From Bacillus sp. HMF5848 (GTDB taxonomy: Bacteria > Bacillota > Bacilli > Bacillales > HMF5848), in the NCBI RefSeq assembly GCF_003944835.1, contig NZ_RWIV01000001.1:380001-444000 (forward strand): 64,000 nucleotides of DNA. The letters are read 5' to 3'. The stretch's first letter is position 1. The number at the start of each line of letters is the position of its first letter. Under the pieces are notes generated by a model. That model did no database searches and was not told the origin of the DNA. It saw only the letters and a program-made list of their open reading frames with translations. The position numbers and the translations under genes are program-made. This document shows positions 30,119 to 40,915 of the stretch, piece by piece.

Positions 30119-30136
30119 AGGCGCACGAGAACCGTC
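30086..30136. repeat. REP-like inverted repeat, copy 2 (overlaps a gene end)
   Basis: GGGGACGGTTCTCGTGC (30086-30102) and GCACGAGAACCGTC (30123-30136) form the same stem as copy 1 (25381). The left arm lies in frame inside the PucR-type gene and the stop codon falls in the loop. The right arm has lost the final CCC. Confidence 0.85.
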
Positions 30137-30203
30137 AAACAACAATGAAAAAAGTCTAGTTTGAAGGATTTAATGTAATTATTAACGATATATAGGATTG
30201 AAA

Positions 30204-30247
30204 GAAGTTAATCAACTACATATAGTAGATGATTAGCTTCTCTTTTT
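30204..30247 (+). terminator. Possible terminator of the PucR-type gene
   Basis: GAAGTTAATCAACTAC and GTAGATGATTAGCTTC pair with bulges, followed by TCTTTTT. Confidence 0.6.
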
Positions 30248-30275
30248 CGTAGCTGCTACTTTTTTAGCGTCCTCG

Positions 30276-30299
30276 AGCTGTCCCCGTGTTTCCTTACCT
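30276..30299. repeat. Fragment of the REP-like family
   Basis: GCTGTCCCCGTGTTTCCTTA resembles the right end of copy 1 (CCGTCCCCATGTTTCCTTTA at 25421-25440). No left arm is recognisable. It overlaps the expected -35 region of pcrB. Confidence 0.5.
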
Positions 30300-30353
30300 A
30301 TTTTAGTTCTGCTATAATGATTTAATGGAAATTATAAGATGGAGGAGTTACAT

Positions 30354-31046
30354 ATGTATGAAATTTCAGAGTGGCGTCATGTATTCAAGCTTGACCCCGC
30401 AAAAGAGCTTAGTGATGAAGCGTTAGAAAGACTTTGTGAGTCGGGGACTGATGCCATAATGGTAGGAGGTACGGATGACGTCACTCTTGATAATGTTCTT
30501 CAGCTTATGGCTCGTATTCGTAGATATGTAGTTCCATGTGTACTGGAGGTTTCTAATCTTGAAGCTCTTACACCTGGATTTGACTATTATTTCATTCCTT
30601 CTGTTCTAAATAGTAAAGACCGCGAGTGGATTGTTGGGCTGCATCATGATGCTATTAAGGAATTCGGGGATATTATGAACTGGGATGAAATTATATTTGA
30701 GGGATATTGTATCTTAAATGATGAATGTAAGGCCGCCCAGGTCACAAAAGCCGATACAGCATTAAGTAGCGAAGATGTTATTGCTTATGCTCGTATGGCT
30801 GAAAAAATGCTACGTCTACCAATTTTTTATATGGAATATAGCGGAACATATGGAGATGTGAATGTTGTGAAGGAGGCAAAAGCATCACTCACACAGACGC
30901 AGCTCTTTTATGGCGGTGGCATTCGTGATGACAAGCAAGCCGTTGAAATGGCAAAACACGCTGATACGATAGTGGTAGGTAATATTATTTATGATGATGT
31001 AGAGGCAGCACTTCAAACTGTCCGAGCTATAAAGAAAGATAAGTAA
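30354..31046 (+). CDS. pcrB: Heptaprenylglyceryl phosphate synthase
   Basis: PcrB is a TIM-barrel prenyltransferase that joins heptaprenyl diphosphate to glycerol-1-phosphate, giving an archaea-type ether lipid precursor in Bacilli. The 230-residue product has [40 protein letters not shown] and [12 protein letters not shown], all typical. ATG 30354 follows GATGGAGGAG; the frame from 30339 is not needed. A TATAAT box lies at 30313-30318. pcrB-pcrA-ligA-camS is the B. subtilis order. Confidence 0.95.
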   Translation: MYEISEWRHVFKLDPAKELSDEALERLCESGTDAIMVGGTDDVTLDNVLQLMARIRRYVVPCVLEVSNLEALTPGFDYYFIPSVLNSKDREWIVGLHHDAIKEFGDIMNWDEIIFEGYCILNDECKAAQVTKADTALSSEDVIAYARMAEKMLRLPIFYMEYSGTYGDVNVVKEAKASLTQTQLFYGGGIRDDKQAVEMAKHADTIVVGNIIYDDVEAALQTVRAIKKDK

Positions 31047-31104
31047 TAAGCAAATTATATGTTATAATAGAAACAAATGTTCGATAAAAGGGACGGTGTA
31101 TGAC

Positions 31105-33306
31105 TTGGGTATAATCTCTAAACAATTGTTAACAGGTTTGAATCCGGAGCAACAAGAAGCAGTAAAAGCAACGAATGGTCCGCTACTTATTATGGCTGGA
31201 GCGGGAAGTGGTAAAACACGCGTGCTGACCCATCGTATAGCTTATTTAATGGCTGAAAAACAAGTAGCACCTTGGAATATTCTTGCTATTACCTTTACGA
31301 ATAAGGCAGCACGTGAAATGCGTGAGCGTATCCAAAAGATTGTCGGCGGTGTCGCAGATGATATTTGGATTTCAACATTTCACTCTATGTGTGTTCGTAT
31401 ATTGCGACGTGAAAGTGATAGGATTGGTATAAATAGAAACTTCTCGATTTTAGATCCAACAGATCAGCTATCTGTTATTAAAAATATTTTAAAGGAAAAG
31501 AATATTGACCCGAAAAAATTTGAACCGCGTGGAATTCTCTCTGCAATTAGCAGTGCCAAAAATGAGTTAAAAACATATGAGGATTATGGCAATTTAACAG
31601 GTGGTTATTTTGAAGATATCGTCAGTGATGTGTATGAAGCGTACCAAAAGCGACTTCGTAAAAATCACTCGCTTGATTTTGATGATCTAATTATGACAAC
31701 AATTCAGCTATTTAAAGACGTACCAGAGGCGCTTGAATACTATCAAAACAAATTTCAATACATTCACGTTGATGAGTATCAAGATACGAACCATGCACAG
31801 TACATATTAGTAAGCTTGCTTGCTAATCGCTTCAGAAATATTTGTGTTGTGGGTGATTCAGATCAGTCGATTTATCGTTGGCGTGGTGCAGACATTGCAA
31901 ATATATTATCGTTTGAAAAAGAGTATCCAAATGCGAAGATTGTGTTGCTAGAACAAAACTATCGCTCATCTAAAACAATTCTTGACGCTGCAAACAGTGT
32001 CATAGAACGTAACACGAACCGTAAGCCGAAAAAACTATGGACAGATAATGACACTGGTGAAAAAATCACATACTTCCGCGCTAACAATGAATATGCAGAG
32101 GCTGAGTTTGCAGCAGGGAAAATTCGTGACCTAGTTAGTGGAAATAAGAAAAGTTATTCTGATTTTGCTTTTCTTTATCGAACGAATGCGCAGTCACGTG
32201 TAATAGAAGAAATTCTGCTTAAATCAGATATTCCATATCAAATCGTCGGTGGGATTAAGTTCTATGAACGTAAAGAAATTAAGGATATACTTGCCTATTT
32301 GCGAGTCATTGCAAATCCTGACGATGATTTGAGCCTAGCACGTATTATTAATGTTCCAAAAAGAGGTGTAGGTGCCGCTTCCGAGGATAAAATTGCTGAC
32401 TACGCAATAGCACATGGTCTATCGGTGTATGAGGCGCTTGATAAAATAGACGACATTGGCCTCAGCACAAGGGTAGTTAAATCACTTGCTGAATTCCGTG
32501 ATATAATCCAAAATCTTTGGAAAATGCAAGAGTACCTGTCTGTTACAGAACTAGTAGATGAAGTAATTAATAAGACAGGCTATCGAGCGATGCTTGAAGC
32601 GGAAAAAACTTTAGAAGCGCAAAGTCGCCTTGAAAATATTGAGGAATTTTTATCAGTAACGAAAAACTTTGAACAAAAAAATGAAGATAAAAGTCTTGTT
32701 GCTTTTTTAACAGACTTAGCACTGATTGCTGATATTGATTCTGTTGATGAGGACGATGAAGCAGACCAGGATAGTGTTATTTTAATGACACTTCACTCGG
32801 CAAAAGGACTAGAGTTCCCTGTCGTATTTTTAATGGGGCTAGAAGAAGGGGTATTTCCTCATAGTCGTTCCCTAGAGGATGAAGCAGAAATGGAAGAGGA
32901 ACGCCGTCTTGCCTATGTTGGGATTACACGCGCCGAAGAACAATTATATATTACGAATGCAGGCTCGCGTACATTATACGGACGGACAAATTATAATGAA
33001 GTGTCCCGTTTTATCAATGAGATTCCAGAGGAGCTTATTGAAAAAGAGCATATAGAAGTACCACGTTCTACTACACAAATCAATACACCATTTAAACCTG
33101 GTGTTGTGCAAAAATCCATTCACAAAACAACAGGTGGAGAAAAGGCTGATTGGCAGGTTGGCGATAAAGCTAGCCATGGCAAGTGGGGTGTAGGAACCGT
33201 TGTAAGTGTGAAGGGTTCTGATGAGGATAAAGAGTTAGATATCGCATTCCCAGGCCAAGGTGTGAAACGCTTATTAGCAAAATTTGCACCAATTACAAAG
33301 ATATAG
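31105..33306 (+). CDS. pcrA: ATP-dependent DNA helicase PcrA (UvrD family)
   Basis: PcrA is an essential superfamily 1A 3'-5' helicase used in repair, plasmid rolling-circle replication and clearing of RecA. The 733-residue product has Walker [62 protein letters not shown] and [13 protein letters not shown]. Its C-terminal Tudor-like domain ([20 protein letters not shown]) binds RNA polymerase. I prefer TTG 31105: AAAGGGA fits it, and the length then equals that of B. subtilis PcrA at the N-terminus. GTG 31096 is too close to the RBS. Confidence 0.96.
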   Translation: MGIISKQLLTGLNPEQQEAVKATNGPLLIMAGAGSGKTRVLTHRIAYLMAEKQVAPWNILAITFTNKAAREMRERIQKIVGGVADDIWISTFHSMCVRILRRESDRIGINRNFSILDPTDQLSVIKNILKEKNIDPKKFEPRGILSAISSAKNELKTYEDYGNLTGGYFEDIVSDVYEAYQKRLRKNHSLDFDDLIMTTIQLFKDVPEALEYYQNKFQYIHVDEYQDTNHAQYILVSLLANRFRNICVVGDSDQSIYRWRGADIANILSFEKEYPNAKIVLLEQNYRSSKTILDAANSVIERNTNRKPKKLWTDNDTGEKITYFRANNEYAEAEFAAGKIRDLVSGNKKSYSDFAFLYRTNAQSRVIEEILLKSDIPYQIVGGIKFYERKEIKDILAYLRVIANPDDDLSLARIINVPKRGVGAASEDKIADYAIAHGLSVYEALDKIDDIGLSTRVVKSLAEFRDIIQNLWKMQEYLSVTELVDEVINKTGYRAMLEAEKTLEAQSRLENIEEFLSVTKNFEQKNEDKSLVAFLTDLALIADIDSVDEDDEADQDSVILMTLHSAKGLEFPVVFLMGLEEGVFPHSRSLEDEAEMEEERRLAYVGITRAEEQLYITNAGSRTLYGRTNYNEVSRFINEIPEELIEKEHIEVPRSTTQINTPFKPGVVQKSIHKTTGGEKADWQVGDKASHGKWGVGTVVSVKGSDEDKELDIAFPGQGVKRLLAKFAPITKI

Positions 33307-33325
33307 AGTTATGTTAGTTAATGAT

Positions 33326-33347
33326 GCCGTATACTAAAGTATACGGC
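33326..33347 (+). terminator. Possible terminator or attenuator after pcrA
   Basis: GCCGTATAC and GTATACGGC form a perfect 9-bp stem around TAAA, followed by TTGTATTT. The T run is interrupted, so partial read-through to ligA is possible. Confidence 0.5.
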
Positions 33348-33491
33348 TTGTATTTAATCGATGTATGTTGTTTTGGTCGAACAAGTAAGTAGAGGTTTTA
33401 CATAAGAATACTGTGATGGCGTAAGTTTGATAGAGTTTAACAATATTTGTTAATGCAACCATGTTATTTTCTCGAAAGGGATGGCTGATAG

Positions 33492-35498
<2,007 letters not shown>

Positions 35499-35511
35499 GA
35501 GGTGCATATGA

Positions 35512-36684
35512 GTGAGGTATATATTAACTGTGTTCACATGCTGCTTAGTCTTACTTGCAGCATGTGCACCTAACTTTAAACAGGAAGAGGAGTTAATTCA
35601 AGAAACAACGGAGCAAACGACTGAAAGAGCTATTATCCCAAAATACAACATCTCAAATTCATACTATCAAACTATATTGCCATTTCAGCCTAGCGCAGCA
35701 AGAGGGTTGGTTACAAATCTAATGCGCACTAGGTATGATATAGACGAATTTGAAACAGGGTTAATCCGCGTGGCACAAGACAAATTTCCTACTGATGAAT
35801 ATTTGTTTCAAGAAGGTCAATTTCTTGATGAAAAAACAATATATTCATGGATCAGTCGAAAGAAAACGGCTGACGAGGTTGCTGAATCTCAAAGTCCAAA
35901 CCTTGGGTTGAATCCAGCTTTATCTGAAGAGGAGCGCTTAAGTTTACAGGCGAACGAAGAAAGTCCTCAATATTTGTCATATATACTCGAGCACAATTAT
36001 TATAAAAAAACAGATGATGGAAAAATAGAGTTAGAAGCGATTGTACTCGGATTGGCACTTAATTCAGTACATTATTTCAATGCAGAGTATCCCGAAGGAA
36101 TTTTCCCGCGCGAATATGAGATTCCAGACGAAGATATTGAACGAGAAGGCGAAAAAATGGCACAGCAAGTCCTACAACGAGTTCGTCAAATTGAAGGATT
36201 AGAAGAGGTGCCAATTGTCATTGCCTTATTTAAACAAGAAGCTGCTTCGTCAATTACACCAGGAAACTTCTTTGCTAAAACATATGTGAATGGAAAAAAT
36301 AATTCTGTAGGTAAATGGGAGCCGATTTTTGAGGATTACATTTTATTCCCATCGTCAGAAGCGATGGATACGTATCGTGAGGATGCAATCCTATTTAATA
36401 ATTTCAAAGACGATATAGCTGAATTTTTTCCGAATTTCACAGGAATTATAGGAACGGGCTTTTATGCAAGCCAGGAATTGCAACATTTGGAGATTGATAT
36501 AAATATGCAGTTTTATGGCAAAGCAGAAGTCATTGGTTTTACTCAATACGTAACAGGTATCATGCTAGAGCAATTTCCACCATATATTTCTGTCGAAATC
36601 CACATATCTTCTATAAGTGGCCCAGAGAGTCTTATAGTTCGAGAAGTAAATGAAAAAGACCCATTAGTTCATATATATAACTAA
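35512..36684 (+). CDS. camS: CamS-family lipoprotein (YerH)
   Basis: The 390-residue lipoprotein has its lipobox LAAC at about residue 18, then the CamS domain (SNSYYQTILPFQPSAARGLV and YSWISRKKT in the first part). In Enterococcus and Staphylococcus the signal peptide of this family is the source of the sex pheromone cAM373; the role of the mature protein is unclear. GTG 35512 is set by AGAGGTG; an ATG at 35508 is out of frame. Order after ligA matches B. subtilis yerH. Confidence 0.92.
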   Translation: MRYILTVFTCCLVLLAACAPNFKQEEELIQETTEQTTERAIIPKYNISNSYYQTILPFQPSAARGLVTNLMRTRYDIDEFETGLIRVAQDKFPTDEYLFQEGQFLDEKTIYSWISRKKTADEVAESQSPNLGLNPALSEEERLSLQANEESPQYLSYILEHNYYKKTDDGKIELEAIVLGLALNSVHYFNAEYPEGIFPREYEIPDEDIEREGEKMAQQVLQRVRQIEGLEEVPIVIALFKQEAASSITPGNFFAKTYVNGKNNSVGKWEPIFEDYILFPSSEAMDTYREDAILFNNFKDDIAEFFPNFTGIIGTGFYASQELQHLEIDINMQFYGKAEVIGFTQYVTGIMLEQFPPYISVEIHISSISGPESLIVREVNEKDPLVHIYN

Positions 36685-36701
36685 TATATGACTAACAGAA
36701 A

Positions 36702-36734
36702 AGCCGTGTTGTATATTAGCAACACGGCTGTTTA
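36702..36734 (+). terminator. Terminator of camS
   Basis: AGCCGTGTTG (36702-36711) pairs with CAACACGGCT (36720-36729). The T tract (GTTTAA) is the first unit of the repeat array that follows. Confidence 0.75.
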
Positions 36735-36850
36735 AGCGCGAGTTTTTGGGGTTTAAGCGTGAATTTCAGGGATTTATGCGTGAGTTTCAGGGGTTTAAGC
36801 GCGGGTTTTTGTGATTTATGCGCGAATCCCCCCAGAGATTAAGAGTGAAT
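36731..36850. repeat. Array A3: five to six units, 21-bp pitch, opposite orientation
   Basis: TTTAWGCG starts at 36731, 36752, 36773, 36794 and 36815, four intervals of exactly 21. A degenerate TTAAGAGTG at 36839 may be a sixth unit. On the + strand the core reads TTTATGCG/TTTAAGCG, the reverse complement of the core in arrays A1 and A2. The rest of the gap to 37053 is AT-rich, with a likely promoter for the next gene that I cannot place exactly. Confidence 0.88.
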
Positions 36851-37053
36851 ATCTGAATTAGAACATAGATGAGTCAGTTAATTTCTGCCTAATATTAGCT
36901 TAAAAAGTTAGCGGTTATGTTAGCTGAAATGATACGGATATAGCACTTATAATTTTTTAAATTTTACGAAAATAATAACATGTTTGAAGCATTCGACTTT
37001 ATGTTATAGAATGTTAATGAAACCGCTTAATTCATTAGAGGGGGGCAAAACAG

Positions 37054-38601
37054 ATGGTCCAGCCATATAAGCATGAACCGTTTACTGATTTTTCTGTTGA
37101 AGCAAACAAAGAGGCATTTTTGAAAGGCTTAAAAATAGTAGAGTCATATTTAGGGCAAGATTATCCGCTTGTTATTGGAGGAGAAAGAATAACAACTGAG
37201 GATAAAATTGTTTCTATAAATCCAGCTAACAAAGATGAGGTTATAGGTCGGGTGTCGAAAGCTAATAAAGAGCTTGCTGAACAAGCGATGCAGGTAGCTG
37301 ATAAGACATTCCAAGATTGGCGTAAGTCTAAGCCAGAGGTGCGAGCTGATATTTTATTCCGTGCAGCAGCGATTGTTCGTCGCAGAAAGCATGAGTTTTC
37401 AGCATTGCTAGTTAAAGAGGGCGGTAAGCCGTGGAATGAAGCAGATGCTGATACAGCGGAAGCAATCGACTTTATGGAGTATTACGGTAGACAAATGCTT
37501 GCTCTTAAAGATGGGGTACCTGTTAATAGCCGTCCTAATGAGTACAATCGCTATAACTACATTCCACTAGGAGTGGGAGTTGTCATTTCTCCGTGGAATT
37601 TCTTATTTGCTATTATGGCAGGTACGACTGTTGCAGCCATGGTAACAGGAAATACAGTGTTACTTAAACCTGCAAGTTCTACACCTGTAGTAGCATATAA
37701 ATTTTTAGAAGTGCTTGAAGAAGCAGGCCTACCACCTGGTGTTATTAACTTTATTCCGGGTAGCGGGAAAGAAGTGGGAGACTATCTAGTTGACCATCCA
37801 AAAACTCGCTTTATTAGCTTCACAGGATCAAAAGAAGTAGGGCTACGTATTTATGAACGTGCAGCAAAGGTTCATCCAGGTCAAAAATGGCTTAAGCGTG
37901 TAATTGCTGAGATGGGTGGAAAAGATACAATTGTAGTAGATAAAGAGGCTGACCTAGAGTTAGCAGCACAATCTATCGTTGCATCTGCATTTGGCTTCTC
38001 AGGTCAAAAATGTTCTGCATGCTCACGTGCTGTTATAGTGGAAGATGTGTATGACGAAGTTCTAAATCGTGTTGTAGAATTAACGAAAAAGTTAACGGTT
38101 GGTAATACGACTAACAATGAGTTCTTCATGGGTCCTGTTATCGATCAAGCGGCTTATAATAAAATTATGGAATACATTGAAATTGGAAAAGGCGAAGGTA
38201 GGCTTATGGCTGGTGGCGAAGGTGATGATAGCACAGGTTACTTCATTCAACCTACTATATTTGCAGACCTAGCACCAGATGCACGCCTTATGCAGGAAGA
38301 AATCTTTGGACCAGTTGTGGCATTTGCGAAGGCTAAAGACTTTGATGAAGCACTTGAAATTGCAAACAATACAGAGTATGGTCTAACGGGCGCTGTTCTT
38401 ACTAACAACCGTGCACATATTGAAAAAGCACGTGAAGATTTCCACGTTGGTAACCTTTATTTTAACCGTGGTTGTACAGGTGCTATTGTAGGCTATCAAC
38501 CATTTGGTGGATTCAATATGTCCGGAACAGATTCTAAAGCAGGCGGTCCTGATTACTTAGTCCTTCACATGCAAGGAAAAACAACATCAGAGATGCTGTA
38601 A
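37054..38601 (+). CDS. pruA: L-glutamate gamma-semialdehyde (delta1-pyrroline-5-carboxylate) dehydrogenase
   Basis: This 515-residue aldehyde dehydrogenase oxidises P5C/glutamate semialdehyde to glutamate in proline and arginine breakdown. It matches the RocA/YcgN-type group: the N-terminus is [13 protein letters not shown], followed by [35 protein letters not shown], the catalytic Glu in IAEMGGKD and the catalytic Cys in [19 protein letters not shown] precedes the ATG. A proline symporter is encoded nearby, which suggests proline use or osmoprotection. No proline dehydrogenase is in the window. Confidence 0.93.
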   Translation: MVQPYKHEPFTDFSVEANKEAFLKGLKIVESYLGQDYPLVIGGERITTEDKIVSINPANKDEVIGRVSKANKELAEQAMQVADKTFQDWRKSKPEVRADILFRAAAIVRRRKHEFSALLVKEGGKPWNEADADTAEAIDFMEYYGRQMLALKDGVPVNSRPNEYNRYNYIPLGVGVVISPWNFLFAIMAGTTVAAMVTGNTVLLKPASSTPVVAYKFLEVLEEAGLPPGVINFIPGSGKEVGDYLVDHPKTRFISFTGSKEVGLRIYERAAKVHPGQKWLKRVIAEMGGKDTIVVDKEADLELAAQSIVASAFGFSGQKCSACSRAVIVEDVYDEVLNRVVELTKKLTVGNTTNNEFFMGPVIDQAAYNKIMEYIEIGKGEGRLMAGGEGDDSTGYFIQPTIFADLAPDARLMQEEIFGPVVAFAKAKDFDEALEIANNTEYGLTGAVLTNNRAHIEKAREDFHVGNLYFNRGCTGAIVGYQPFGGFNMSGTDSKAGGPDYLVLHMQGKTTSEML

Positions 38602-38637
38602 AGATTGCTGAAACTAAAAAAAATATATACATGCACA

Positions 38638-38667
38638 AAAGCTTAAGGACGGATGTCCTTAAGCTTT
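38638..38667. terminator. Bidirectional terminator, pruA / pyruvate-kinase-like gene
   Basis: AAAGCTTAAGGAC pairs with GTCCTTAAGCTTT around a GGAT loop, with A- and T-rich flanks. It ends two bases from the stop of the minus-strand gene. Confidence 0.85.
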
Positions 38668-38668
38668 A

Positions 38669-40489
38669 TTAATTATTATCCTCATCTATAAAGATACCGC
38701 ACTGCTTCGTAAAATGCGTGAAGACTTGTCGTTTTTTTACGTGTGAAAGAGCTGCGTTTTTAAGTAAAGTTGACAGCACTTCGACAGCTTCGACGATATG
38801 TGGTCCTTTGTTTAGCATGACGCATTCAGCTCGTATGCCCATCGCCGCATCGGTTATTTCTGCACGAGCAGGAGTTCCTTCTTTGGCAAGACGTTCTAGT
38901 ATTTGAGTAGCTAGAATAACAGGTATATGGGCTGCTTCACACATACATAATATATCTTCCTGGACGTGAGATAGATTTTCAAAACCAACTTCAACCGCTA
39001 AATCCCCGCGTGCAATCATGACACCAAAGGACTCAAACTCCAATCCTTTTAGTAAAATACTAGCTAAGTTACGAATAGCATCTTTTGTTTCTATTTTGGC
39101 TACAACCGCTAAATGTGTGCCGCCTAATAGAGTTAAGTGAGTTTGTAGATTCTCCAAATCAGCAGCACTATGAATAAATGACAGACCCACAATATCGGCA
39201 TGTTTAACAGCAAATTCTAAATGAGTAATATCTTCATCAGAAAGAGAAGATATATTAATTGCTGTATCAGGCAAATTTATTCCTTTTCCCGATTTTAACT
39301 TTGCGGGCTTTATATGTGGTGCTGTAATAGTAATGTCAATGTAATCTTCTGCTATATGAGTGGAGATACCGGATATTTTTCCATCATCAAAAAACACTCG
39401 ATCCCCTTCAATAACTTGTGTAAGTGCTTCTGGAAGTGTACATGAAATAGATGCTGGATGAGATTCTGAAGCAGGTTGACCGATAATTGTGCTGTCACGG
39501 TAAAGTCGCAGTACGTCTCTTTTTTGAAGCTTGCAAGGAACTTGTACAGCTTGTGTTGGACCGATCTGATATTTTTCCTCATCAACATATATGTACGCGT
39601 TCTCAATTATGAAAGCTTTTCTATCAATTTGTACCTTCAATCTAGTGTTTTCTATGTCAGTTACAAGTATTTCTCTTGTTTTTCCACGCTCGTCTACAAT
39701 CATCAGTTTATCACCGGTGGTTACCCTTTGTACTAGCTCATACGGAACTGCTAACACACATGCTTTATCTAACTCTCTCTCTTTTTTTATAAAGCTATTT
39801 GTTACATTACTGTCTAAGTACCCAATGTTTTTTGGTGAAAATTTAATCATGCTACGTTTCATTACGAAAGCACCTGTACGAATTTTTGGGCCGGCTAAAT
39901 CCATATAAATTCTACAATGACGATTAGGAGAGTATAAGCCTTTGCTTATAAGGAGCTGCTCAGTGGTGCGAATTCTATTAATAATTTGCAGCCAATCATC
40001 AGTCCTATCATGAGCTGTGTTAATACGTGCAATATTCATACCGCGGAGTAGTAGGTTTTCTATTAAACTATCATCTTCAAGTGATTTAGCATCGATTGTA
40101 ACCATGATGCTCGTTTGTTTTGTTTCACTATGCCTTCCGTAGATGCGTTCTTTCCGGGATTGGATAATGGATAACGGCGATACATTCTGACTGGGTTGCG
40201 GTATGTGATGACTCGTAGGTAGATGCTGTAAAACTGCTGTAATACTTTCAAGGACATTATGTTCGGAGCGACCTAAAGAGGAAAGTCCCATATCTGCTAA
40301 CTGCATTTGTAGGTCGTGGATATCTAATTGACGTAATGCCAAATAAGCTAGGAGATTATCGCGACTAAATGTACGGTCTTCCGTATGATAATGCCATTTT
40401 TGCACGGTTTGCATTGTTCTTGCTTGAATAAAATCTAATACTTCAACCAGCTGTTGAGAAATAGTGTCTTCTTTTAATACAGAATTCAT
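38669..40489 (-). CDS. Pyruvate-kinase-like protein with N-terminal extension
   Basis: The product has 606 residues. The first ~125 form a helical region with no known domain. A pyruvate-kinase-like barrel follows: MNIARINTAH (substrate Arg), MDLAGPKIRTG, AKIE with the catalytic-type Lys, IARGDLAVEVGFE and ATQILERLAKEGTPARAEITDAA. The B-domain insert (about 200 residues) is roughly twice normal, the usual SGETA loop is replaced by NKGPH, and the C-terminal allosteric domain is absent. True pyruvate kinase activity is therefore uncertain. ATG 40489 follows AGGTGAT. The gene is monocistronic. Confidence 0.8.
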   Translation of the reverse strand: MNSVLKEDTISQQLVEVLDFIQARTMQTVQKWHYHTEDRTFSRDNLLAYLALRQLDIHDLQMQLADMGLSSLGRSEHNVLESITAVLQHLPTSHHIPQPSQNVSPLSIIQSRKERIYGRHSETKQTSIMVTIDAKSLEDDSLIENLLLRGMNIARINTAHDRTDDWLQIINRIRTTEQLLISKGLYSPNRHCRIYMDLAGPKIRTGAFVMKRSMIKFSPKNIGYLDSNVTNSFIKKERELDKACVLAVPYELVQRVTTGDKLMIVDERGKTREILVTDIENTRLKVQIDRKAFIIENAYIYVDEEKYQIGPTQAVQVPCKLQKRDVLRLYRDSTIIGQPASESHPASISCTLPEALTQVIEGDRVFFDDGKISGISTHIAEDYIDITITAPHIKPAKLKSGKGINLPDTAINISSLSDEDITHLEFAVKHADIVGLSFIHSAADLENLQTHLTLLGGTHLAVVAKIETKDAIRNLASILLKGLEFESFGVMIARGDLAVEVGFENLSHVQEDILCMCEAAHIPVILATQILERLAKEGTPARAEITDAAMGIRAECVMLNKGPHIVEAVEVLSTLLKNAALSHVKKRQVFTHFTKQCGIFIDEDNN

Positions 40490-40759
40490 GTATATCACCT
40501 ATTTGCCACTTATATATTTACTTTAACGATAATAGGAATTGCAATTGAATTACAATGAATGAAATGTTAATTTTTCCTAAAAGTTTTGTAAGGTTAAAAA
40601 GGGGGAATCTTACAAATTTGCATTCTAGTTGGATTTTCGGTACGATTATATATGTGTTTTTTTTAATATAGTTATATAAGCAACAGGTAAAACTATTGTA
40701 ATAAAGTAGGGAACTTGTGCTTATACATAACAATGTGTCATTTGAAAGGAGGCGGATGT

Positions 40760-40861
40760 GTGGGTATCTCAGCTCTAACATGGCTGCTATTAGCAGTTCC
40801 AATGCCAATCTTGGTTGTGTTATCAGTTATCTCACTTGTTAAAGAAAACAACCAAGCATAA
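40760..40861 (+). CDS. 33-residue membrane peptide, likely symporter accessory protein
   Basis: The frame GTG 40760 to TAA 40861 encodes one hydrophobic helix (ALTWLLLAVPMPILVVLSVI) and a polar tail VKENNQA. AAAGGAGG at 40746-40752 is seven bases upstream, an excellent site. It ends 54 bases before the Na+/proline symporter gene on the same strand. Several sodium:solute symporters of Gram-positive bacteria have such a small accessory peptide encoded just upstream. An alternative ATG (40756) in another frame gives a 28-residue peptide that is not membrane-like. Confidence 0.6.
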   Translation: MGISALTWLLLAVPMPILVVLSVISLVKENNQA

Positions 40862-40915
40862 GGAAAAAGGAACCATGGAAAAAGTGAGATTAAGAAAAAA
40901 GGAAGGAATGATTAT

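Noticed and set aside
40756-40842. 28-codon frame from ATG 40756 in the +1 frame of the small membrane peptide
   Set aside because: It shares the RBS but gives a Ser/Asn/Cys-rich peptide with no helix. The GTG frame at 40760 has a clear membrane segment and polar tail.
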